From contig DKBS01000186.1 in assembly GCA_002451275.1 (NCBI GenBank), positions 2,253-20,902 on the forward strand: 18,650 bases of DNA. The letters are read 5' to 3'. The notes beneath the pieces were generated by a model. It searched no databases, was not told the origin of the DNA, and saw nothing but the letters and a program-made list of their open reading frames with translations. Source of the stretch: Planctomycetaceae bacterium UBA6894 (GTDB lineage Bacteria; Planctomycetota; Planctomycetia; Gemmatales; Gemmataceae). The position numbers and the translations under genes were made by a program. Position 1 is the stretch's first letter; every line of letters starts with the position of its first letter. Positions 13,030 through 18,650 of the stretch are shown one piece after another.

Positions 13030-13653
13030 ATGGTCAGTCTGTATCAAAACCAGGATGGGACCTCCGGTGTTCACCTGATTGGTGATGGCACCTTGCACAG
13101 GATGGTGCTGGCGGTGGAAAAAGTACGGGAAAGGTTGAAGCGGGCTGCCACAGCCTTGGAAGCCGCAGGGATTCCCTATGCGGTTGTGGGGGGGAACGCC
13201 GTGGCTGCCTGGGTGAGCGAGGTGGACCCCTTGGCGGTGCGCAACACCCAGGATGTGGACATTCTTCTGAACAGGTCGGACCTTGACGATGCTGAAAAAG
13301 CCTTGGCTCCAGCCGGCTTTGTGCGACGGGTTTCCTCGGGTATCACCATGTTTCTGGATGGCCCCGAGGCCCGGGCCCGTGATGCCATCCAGGTGGTTTT
13401 TGCGGGCGAAAAGGTGCGCCCCGAACACAGCCAACCGGCGCCCAGCCTTTCCACGGTGATTGTCGGACCGGGGCATCGGCTCTTGGAACTGGAATTGTTG
13501 GTCGGGATGAAGCTGACATCCTTCCGCCTGAAGGATCAGGTCCATTTGCAGGACCTGGCTTCGGTGGGGCTGATCGATCACGCATGGCCCGTCAAGTACC
13601 CGCCACTCCTTTCCGAGCGTTTGCGTCAAATTCTCGACCATCCCGAGGCGTGA
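13030..13653 (+). CDS. Nucleotidyltransferase-fold protein, 207 aa
   Basis: The N-terminal half carries the MNT/AbiEii-like nucleotidyltransferase signature: YAVVGGNAVAAWV (50-62) followed by RNTQDVDILL (71-80), with a GG motif and the DxD pair Asp75 and Asp77 that would bind metal and NTP. The C-terminal half, about 130-207, is helical and includes LLVGMKLTSFRLKDQVHLQDL, a common end of this type. Such proteins are often toxin-antitoxin or antiphage partners, but no partner gene is next to it: the neighbours are a terminated DUF1080 gene upstream and a convergent hydrolase downstream. It stands alone. The ATG at 13030 has AGGGAG at a long spacing of about 12; an ATG at 13102 is an alternative. 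Confidence 0.8.
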   Translation: MVSLYQNQDGTSGVHLIGDGTLHRMVLAVEKVRERLKRAATALEAAGIPYAVVGGNAVAAWVSEVDPLAVRNTQDVDILLNRSDLDDAEKALAPAGFVRRVSSGITMFLDGPEARARDAIQVVFAGEKVRPEHSQPAPSLSTVIVGPGHRLLELELLVGMKLTSFRLKDQVHLQDLASVGLIDHAWPVKYPPLLSERLRQILDHPEA

Positions 13654-13669
13654 GCCCCGGGATGGCTCA
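13651..13669. terminator. Possible hairpin between the nucleotidyltransferase and hydrolase genes
   Basis: TGAGCC pairs with GGCTCA around a 7-base loop; the stem begins with the TGA of the + strand gene and ends 5 bases before the TAA of the minus-strand gene. There is no strong U-tract. Confidence 0.35.
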
Positions 13670-13674
13670 AACGT

Positions 13675-14733
13675 TTACCTCCCCGGCAAAAACTTGAACG
13701 GTTCCGCCTTTTCAAATTTCTCCGCCGCATTGCCGCTGTAAGTCTTGCCGCCGGCCACGGCCAGTTTCTTCACCGGCGCGCCTTCCTTCAGGTCCAGGTC
13801 CGCCAGGGGAACCCAGAAGACCGTAGGGCTGGTGGCCGAATCGAAATAAAACACCCGGTCCTTCTGGTCGTGCACCGTGCGCCAGATGGTGCTGGCGATG
13901 TTGGGCTGCCCGGGCACCGAGATGCCCAGCGGAACCGACACGCCGCGGATGATGCTGAATACCTCGGCCACCGCCTTTTTCGTGTCATCGGTTTGGGGCA
14001 CGGCATGGATGAAAAACGATGCGCGCGCGAATCGGTCGGAAGCGCGGTTGGTACCCGGCAGCATCGCCAGCCCGCCGATCTGCTCCCAGTATTTGTTGAG
14101 GGCCAGTTGCTCGTCAAAGGTGGGTGAGTTGGTCATCACCTGGTACTTCCGCCCGTGGTGGATCACCAGCTTTCCGCCCACATATTCAAAGATGGCCGAA
14201 TCGCCCGTCGGGTCCGACAGCGACAGGTGCCCGTGCCCCTTGGCCCCGTTGGGGAGCGTGGGCGCGAGAATGGCGAAGGGCTCCTTTTTCAACACCTCCA
14301 CCGCCTCGGCCACGGTGGCGAAATGGTCCAGGGCATATTGGGCCCAACAGGCGATGGATAAGACCGGTTTGGTCCCGTCCGGGGTGCCGTAGTCGGATTC
14401 CACCAGGTACAACGTGTTGGCCACCAGCCCCTTCTCGTTCATGCCATCCACGCTGGCCACCCCGTAGAACGAGCAGACCACGCTGCCATACTTGCTGGTC
14501 CATTCCAGCGAACCCGGGCCCGAGGCCCCGTCGCGCTTCATGCCGCGCGGGAAGGCGTACAGGTCGGTGCCCGGATCCTCGACCCAGTCCATGGACCGCG
14601 CCACCACCACGGTGTCCTTGGGGCCCAGGTACACGCAACGGGTGCAGGCCTCCAGCGCGGCGGGGATGCTTGCCATTCCCGCCAGTGCCAAAGCCGAGCC
14701 CGCCGCCACCTTTTTCCAACGCATCCAACCCAT
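13675..14733 (-). CDS. Exported linear amide C-N hydrolase (choloylglycine hydrolase/penicillin V acylase family), 352 aa
   Basis: An Ntn hydrolase that cleaves linear amides such as bile-salt conjugates, penicillin V or acyl-homoserine lactones. After a signal peptide (1 to about 29) Cys30 (ACTRCVYLG) is the expected N-terminal nucleophile. The family's other active-site residues are visible: Arg46 and Asp49 (ARSMDW), Asn106 (ANTLYL), Asn202 (MTNSPT) and Arg234 (SDRFARASF). Full length for the family. The ATG at 14733 has AAGGGAG 7 bases upstream. Exposure of Cys30 would need signal peptidase to cut right before it. The natural substrate of an environmental bacterium is unknown. It is convergent with the nucleotidyltransferase gene, and divergent from the membrane protein gene. 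Confidence 0.9.
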   Translation of the reverse strand: MGWMRWKKVAAGSALALAGMASIPAALEACTRCVYLGPKDTVVVARSMDWVEDPGTDLYAFPRGMKRDGASGPGSLEWTSKYGSVVCSFYGVASVDGMNEKGLVANTLYLVESDYGTPDGTKPVLSIACWAQYALDHFATVAEAVEVLKKEPFAILAPTLPNGAKGHGHLSLSDPTGDSAIFEYVGGKLVIHHGRKYQVMTNSPTFDEQLALNKYWEQIGGLAMLPGTNRASDRFARASFFIHAVPQTDDTKKAVAEVFSIIRGVSVPLGISVPGQPNIASTIWRTVHDQKDRVFYFDSATSPTVFWVPLADLDLKEGAPVKKLAVAGGKTYSGNAAEKFEKAEPFKFLPGR

Positions 14734-14839
14734 GGAATCGCTCCCTTTTTCGATGGTTCCAACCTGATGAATCTTACGTATTATGGGCCGCCTGTGGACC
14801 GAAGCAACGGAACGGCCGCAAACCCGCTATGAATAAGGC

Positions 14840-15226
14840 ATGGAACCACCCATTCTGCTCCACTTGACCATCGGACTGATCGCTTGGGCCTTCCTCAGCA
14901 TGGGGGCGGCCGTCGCGGGTCTTTATTTTCCAGCCAAAGCCAATACGGAATGCTGGCGCGGCTTCTGGTTCATGAATGCGATCTGGGGGCTTATCGATGG
15001 CCTCATTGGCTGGGCCAACCTGCTGACCGGCCCGGTGGAGATGGAATTTCTCCGCAAGATCCTCATGGTCAATTCCGGACTCGACCTGGCCTACATCACC
15101 ACCGGCATCATCCTGGCCACGCGCCAAAAACCACTGCTCAAGGGTTTCGGCTGGGCCGTGCTGATCCAGGGATTGTTTTTGCTGATCTTCGACCTGTCGT
15201 TTTTGGGCTGGAGTTATCGCGTTTAG
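14840..15226 (+). CDS. Four-helix integral membrane protein, 128 aa
   Basis: Four hydrophobic spans are visible: about 6-30, 42-62, 74-94 and 102-124, with short loops and a polar LRKILMVNSGLD before span three. The pattern (W-x-FxMN-x-x-WGLID, then LRK-x-x-x-VN-x-GLD-x-x-Y) resembles DUF6992-like small membrane proteins, an assignment from memory. Function unknown. The ATG at 14840 has only AAGG close by and no ideal ribosome binding site. It is divergent from the exported amide hydrolase, with 106 bases between their starts, and may share a control region with it. Confidence 0.75.
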   Translation: MEPPILLHLTIGLIAWAFLSMGAAVAGLYFPAKANTECWRGFWFMNAIWGLIDGLIGWANLLTGPVEMEFLRKILMVNSGLDLAYITTGIILATRQKPLLKGFGWAVLIQGLFLLIFDLSFLGWSYRV

Positions 15227-15231
15227 AAGTG

Positions 15232-15254
15232 CGGAAAGCTGCGGAATCTTTCCG
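15232..15254 (+). terminator. Possible hairpin after the four-helix membrane gene
   Basis: CGGAAAG pairs with CTTTCCG (7 bp) around a 9-base loop, starting 5 bases after the stop. No U-tract follows. Confidence 0.4.
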
Positions 15255-15376
15255 GGAAGCCTCCCTAATACTTCGCCAGATCCATCCAGCCAAGCGGGCT
15301 CGCCCCCGTTTCCTGGTCAACGTGCAAACAACAACCCTGGCGATCCCAAGACAGCCTGGGTTCGGTGGATGAAAAG

Positions 15377-15403
15377 CCCCCGTAAAGTGCGCCGCCGCGG
15401 GGG
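15377..15403 (-). terminator. Likely terminator of metF
   Basis: On the minus strand CCCCCG and CGGGGG form a 6-bp stem around a 15-base loop, followed by CTTTTC. It lies 27 bases after the metF stop. Confidence 0.55.
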
Positions 15404-15429
15404 AGTGATAGATCCAGGAAAAAGGATGC

Positions 15430-16302
15430 CTACGCGCCTAGGGCTGTCAGGACCTGATGCGCCGCCTCGGCCTGGTTCAGCACATAGAAATGCACGCCCG
15501 GCGCGCCCTGACGGATCAGGTCCTCCGTCTGCTTCCGGGCGTGCTCCGCGCCGATACGCGCCGTGGCGGCCGGATCATCCTTGTGTTTTTCCAGCTCGGA
15601 ATAGAGCGCCTTGGGCAGCTTGGCGCCGCAAAGCGATGTGATCCGCTGGATCTGCGGGAAGTTCACAATCGGCAGCAGGCCGGGCACCAGAGGAACATGG
15701 ATGCCCAGTTTCCGGCACCGTTCCACAAAACGGTAGTAATCTGCGTTGTCATAGAAAAGCTGGCAGACCACCGCATCGGCGCCGGCATCCACCTTCACCT
15801 TCAAATGCCGCAGGTCGTCCTCGGGGCTGGAGGCCTCCTGGTGGGTTTCCGGGTAGCCACCCACGCCGATACCCATGTCGGGGAATTCCCTGTGGATCAG
15901 CGCGACCAGCTCATTGGCGTAGCCAAGCCCGCCCTCGACCTTCCGGAAGCCCTCCTGTCCCTTGGGAGGGTCACCGCGCAGCGCCATGATGTTGGAAATA
16001 CCCCGCGCCTTGGCTTGGCGCACGAAATCGCGCAGGGCGTCCACCGTCAGTCCCACGCAGGTAAGGTGCGCCATGGTGGCCACACCGTGCCGCCGCATGA
16101 TTTCAGAGCAAATATCCAGGGTGGGTCCCTGGGTCGATCCGCCCGCCCCGAAGGTGCAACTGAAGTAGGCGGGCTTGAAGGCCATCAACCGGTCTACCGC
16201 GGCATACATCGACTCCAGGCCTGCCGCGGTTTTCGGCGGGAACACCTCAAACGACCAGACGGGCTGGTTTGCCGACAGTAAATCCTTCAATCGCTTGGAC
16301 AT
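15430..16302 (-). CDS. metF: 5,10-methylenetetrahydrofolate reductase
   Basis: It reduces 5,10-methylene-THF to 5-methyl-THF with FAD and NAD(P)H, supplying the methyl group for methionine. The ATG at 16302 gives 290 aa, the usual bacterial MetF length; the longer frame to 16407 would add 35 residues with no homology. Family signs are WSFEVFPPKT with the catalytic Glu19, FGAGGSTQGPT (51-61), HLTCVGLT (79-86), MALRGDPPKG (106-115) for FAD and substrate binding, and VCQLFYDN in the middle of the chain. No strong ribosome binding site is present. It is divergent from bioA with about 175 bases between the starts, and ends at a hairpin. Confidence 0.96.
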   Translation of the reverse strand: MSKRLKDLLSANQPVWSFEVFPPKTAAGLESMYAAVDRLMAFKPAYFSCTFGAGGSTQGPTLDICSEIMRRHGVATMAHLTCVGLTVDALRDFVRQAKARGISNIMALRGDPPKGQEGFRKVEGGLGYANELVALIHREFPDMGIGVGGYPETHQEASSPEDDLRHLKVKVDAGADAVVCQLFYDNADYYRFVERCRKLGIHVPLVPGLLPIVNFPQIQRITSLCGAKLPKALYSELEKHKDDPAATARIGAEHARKQTEDLIRQGAPGVHFYVLNQAEAAHQVLTALGA

Positions 16303-16476
16303 GCGATCAACACCCCATGGAATCCGACTCGAGCCAAAACCGGCTTTCCGGAAAAGATCTTTATAGCGCACAACCGACCCGACGACCAAAGGCCCACAAA
16401 AGGCCATGGTTTTCCTAAGCTGATGGGCAGGAAAAGTTTCTGCCAGCCCGATTGCAGGAGGTTAACCCCCAAGCCC

Positions 16477-17886
16477 ATGGTTCCTGCAACCGACAATCCA
16501 GGCAACCTGCCGGAGCTTCCTTCCCCCGAGACACTCCGTCAATGGGATCGGGACCATCTCTGGCACCCCTTCGAACCGCACGACCCTCTCGATCCGCGCC
16601 AGCCCCCGTTGTTTGTCGCCGGGGAAGGCTGCTGGCTGATCGACAGCGAGGGGAACCGGCTCCTCGATGGTGTCTCTTCCCTGTGGTGCAACCTGCACGG
16701 CCACCGGGTGCCACGCATCGACCAGGCCGTGCGGGACCAGCTTGCCCGGTTGGCCCACGCCACCTTGCTGGGGGCCGCCAATGTCCCCGCGGTCCAGTTG
16801 GCCCGCAAGTTGGTGGAGGTCGCACCCCGGGGCCTCCAGCGGGTGTTTTTTTCCGATGATGGCGCCACGGCCGTCGAGGCGGCCCTGAAGATTGCCTTCC
16901 AGTACCAGCAACAGCGGCCCGATCCCAAGCCCGGCAAGAACCGCTACCTGGCATTGAATGAGGCCTACCATGGCGACACCCTGGGCGCTGTGGCGGTGGG
17001 AGACATCCCGCGGTTCCACCGGCAATTCGGCCCGTTGCTGTTCCCCGTGCACCGGGCCTGCCAGCCGTTCTGTTACCGCTGCCCCTTGGGCAAGGCCAGG
17101 CCGGCCTGCAATCTGGCCTGCGCCGACGAGGCGGTGGGCCTGATCGAGCGTCACGCCGATACCCTGGCGGCGGTGATTGTGGAACCCGTGGTGCAGGGGG
17201 CTGCCGGCATGGTGGTCGCCCCGGAAGGCTGGCTGGGTTCGGTGGCACGGGCCTGCAAGCGGCATGATGTCCTGCTGATAGCCGATGAGGTCGCCACCGG
17301 TTTCGGACGCACCGGCAGGCTGTTTGCCTGCGAGCACGAGGGGGTCACCCCCGATCTGCTTTGCTTGGCCAAGGGCATCACGGGTGGCTACCTGCCCCTG
17401 GCGGCGACTTTGGCAACCGACCAGGTCTTTCAGGCCTTCTGCGGGCCGGCATCCGCGGGCCGGGCGTTCTACCACGGCCACACCTATTCGGGGAACCCCC
17501 TGGGCGCGGCAGCCGCCCTGGCCAGCCTGGAGATCCTGCTGGAACCCGGGTATCTCGAGGCCGTGGAGAAGAAGGGCCGGCTGCTGGAAGATGCCCTGGC
17601 GCCGCTGCTGGACCATCCGCGGGTGGGGGAGATCCGCCGCAAGGGCCTCATGCTGGGGGTGGAGCTGGTGGCCAACCGTCAAACCCGCGAACCCTTGCCC
17701 CCCGCCCGGCGCACCGGGCGGGCGGTCTGCGACCATGCCCGGGGCCTGGGTGTCCTGCTTCGGCCGCTCGGGGATGTGGTGGTGTTGATGCCGCCCCTTG
17801 CCATTCAGTCAGGCGAGATCGGTCACCTGGCCGATGCGGTGATCCGGTCGGTCCACCAAATACTGCCAGCTGGGGAAATTGGGTAA
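16477..17886 (+). CDS. bioA: Adenosylmethionine-8-amino-7-oxononanoate aminotransferase
   Basis: It converts 7-keto-8-aminopelargonate to 7,8-diaminopelargonate with PLP, using SAM as amino donor, in biotin synthesis. The ATG at 16477 gives 469 aa and the usual N-terminus leading to LWHPF (28-32). AGGAGG lies 15 bases before it, farther than usual, but no start codon is better placed; the ATG at 16423 would put AGGAGG inside the coding region. Fold-type I signs are FFSDDGATAVEAAL (phosphate binding), YHGDTLGA, the PLP-binding DEVATGFGRTG (270-280), and Lys299 in CLAKGITGGY, which forms the Schiff base. A cysteine-rich insert (Cys195, 199, 202, 211, 215) is discussed as a finding. It is followed 33 bases later by bioD. 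Confidence 0.96.
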   Translation: MVPATDNPGNLPELPSPETLRQWDRDHLWHPFEPHDPLDPRQPPLFVAGEGCWLIDSEGNRLLDGVSSLWCNLHGHRVPRIDQAVRDQLARLAHATLLGAANVPAVQLARKLVEVAPRGLQRVFFSDDGATAVEAALKIAFQYQQQRPDPKPGKNRYLALNEAYHGDTLGAVAVGDIPRFHRQFGPLLFPVHRACQPFCYRCPLGKARPACNLACADEAVGLIERHADTLAAVIVEPVVQGAAGMVVAPEGWLGSVARACKRHDVLLIADEVATGFGRTGRLFACEHEGVTPDLLCLAKGITGGYLPLAATLATDQVFQAFCGPASAGRAFYHGHTYSGNPLGAAAALASLEILLEPGYLEAVEKKGRLLEDALAPLLDHPRVGEIRRKGLMLGVELVANRQTREPLPPARRTGRAVCDHARGLGVLLRPLGDVVVLMPPLAIQSGEIGHLADAVIRSVHQILPAGEIG

Positions 17887-17919
17887 AAGCGGGTGGAGGA
17901 GGAATTGAAGGGAATTGAA

Positions 17920-18597
17920 GTGAAAAAGGGGCTGTTTATCACGGGAACCGACACCGGGGTGGGCAAAACCCTGGTGACCTGCGCCATCATTCGGGCCATG
18001 GCGGCTTGGCATTTCCCGGTTTTTGCCGCCAAGCCGCTAGCCACTGGCAGCGAGATGCAGCCGGATGGCTCTTTGAGGCATCCCGATGTGGCGCAAATTT
18101 CCAAGGCCCTCGGGGGAGGGACCGTTTGGGTGGGCTACGAGAGCCCGCACCCTGCCGCGCCCTCCCTGGCCTCGCGTTGGGAAGGCAAATACCTGGATGC
18201 TGATGACATGGCGCGATCCCTGCGGGCGGCAGTCCCGGCGGATCATGTGGCGGTGGTGGAGGGGGCTGGAGGCATTTTGTGCCCGCTCGCGCCGGGAAAA
18301 ACCATCGCTGATTTTGCCGCCAGCCTGGAGATTCCAGTCCTGGTGGTGGCCAAAAGGACTCTGGGTACCCTCAATCACACACTTTTGACCCTGGAGGCCG
18401 CGCAACAGCGTGGTCTGCGTGTGGCGGGTATCGTTTTCAACCAGACCCACCCCGGAAATGACCCGGTGGAGGAAGCTGTGGCCGAGGAAATGGCCCGTTT
18501 GACCACGGTACCGGTGCTGGCCCAGGTACCTTTTGGCGATCTTTCAGGGAAAATATTAGAAAATATCCCCTGGCCAAGCCTGATGGCCGCCGGGTGA
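17920..18597 (+). CDS. bioD: Dethiobiotin synthetase
   Basis: It closes the ureido ring of dethiobiotin from 7,8-diaminopelargonate, CO2 and ATP. The P-loop GTDTGVGKT (9-17), Lys38 in AAKPLATG and the EGAGG motif are present, and the size of 225 aa is normal. GTG at 17920 (MKKGLFITG) is preferred because GAAGGGA lies 6 bases before it; a GTG at 17893 would add nine residues and has no good ribosome binding site. It lies 33 bases after bioA on the same strand, so the two are probably one transcript. Confidence 0.95.
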   Translation: MKKGLFITGTDTGVGKTLVTCAIIRAMAAWHFPVFAAKPLATGSEMQPDGSLRHPDVAQISKALGGGTVWVGYESPHPAAPSLASRWEGKYLDADDMARSLRAAVPADHVAVVEGAGGILCPLAPGKTIADFAASLEIPVLVVAKRTLGTLNHTLLTLEAAQQRGLRVAGIVFNQTHPGNDPVEEAVAEEMARLTTVPVLAQVPFGDLSGKILENIPWPSLMAAG

Positions 18598-18650
18598 ATG
18601 GAAAAAGGTGTTGTCGGAAGGCGGGTTTCTAGCCGTGAGCCAAGGTTTTG
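18598..18650 (+). CDS. Possible start of a further gene, cut by the window edge
   Basis: ATG follows directly on the TGA of bioD (TGAATG) and the frame (MEKGVVGRRVSSREPRF) stays open to the window edge. Only 17 codons are visible and no family can be named. It could be the next biotin operon gene or plain non-coding sequence. Confidence 0.25.
   Translation, partial: MEKGVVGRRVSSREPRF

Noticed and set aside
16303..16476. SAM riboswitch or BirA operator between metF and bioA
   Set aside because: No recognisable SAM riboswitch core and no TTGTnAACC-type BirA half-sites were found.
1..18650. CRISPR array
   Set aside because: No regularly spaced identical direct repeats with unique spacers; the 30-bp repeats are 780-bases apart and differ from each other.

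Overview
The window is GC-rich bacterial DNA, most likely from a planctomycete (Planctomycetota, possibly Gemmataceae-like). The evidence is a Tat-exported sugar isomerase next to a Tat-exported Gfo/Idh/MocA oxidoreductase, a secreted double DUF1080 (3-keto-disaccharide hydrolase type) protein, tRNA genes without an encoded CCA, and several conserved-looking proteins of a planctomycete style. A verrucomicrobial origin cannot be excluded from sequence alone.

Layout. (1) 1-2640 is an accessory, partly decayed region. Two small hypothetical genes on + are followed by a gene graveyard. It holds two homologous 3' ends of a histidine kinase gene on - (one frameshifted, one fused to a foreign N-terminus), a small membrane protein cut by an in-frame TGA, a fragment of a WD40/TolB-like propeller on +, and an intact-looking small membrane protein with 11-residue coiled-coil repeats on -. 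(2) 2639-4770 is a run of three unrelated orphan genes, all on -, each followed just after its stop by a copy of the same ~30-bp sequence. The chimeric kinase-tail ORF comes last in this run. (3) 4771-6422 holds an unexplained stretch, a 75-bp element with perfect 12-bp inverted ends, and a double-cupin protein on -. (4) 6653-6886 holds tRNA-Gln(CTG) and tRNA-Pro(TGG) on -, ending in a strong hairpin. (5) 6959-12794 is a carbohydrate-related block: a two-gene Tat-exported oxidoreductase/isomerase operon on -, a secreted unknown on +, purU on -, and the DUF1080 protein on + with a 16-bp stem terminator. (6) 13030-15226 holds an orphan nucleotidyltransferase-fold protein, an exported Ntn-hydrolase of the choloylglycine hydrolase/penicillin acylase family, and a four-helix membrane protein. 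(7) 15430-18597 is metabolic core: metF on -, divergent from bioA-bioD on +, which probably continue past the window end.

How genes may work together. The exported dehydrogenase, the exported isomerase and the DUF1080 protein fit extracytoplasmic handling of 3-keto sugars, an inference from family roles. PurU and MetF both act on folate-bound one-carbon units; BioA and BioD are consecutive steps of biotin synthesis. The most unusual parts are the orphan array with shared 3' repeats and the recombined kinase remnants around it. No CRISPR array, complete insertion sequence or rRNA is visible.
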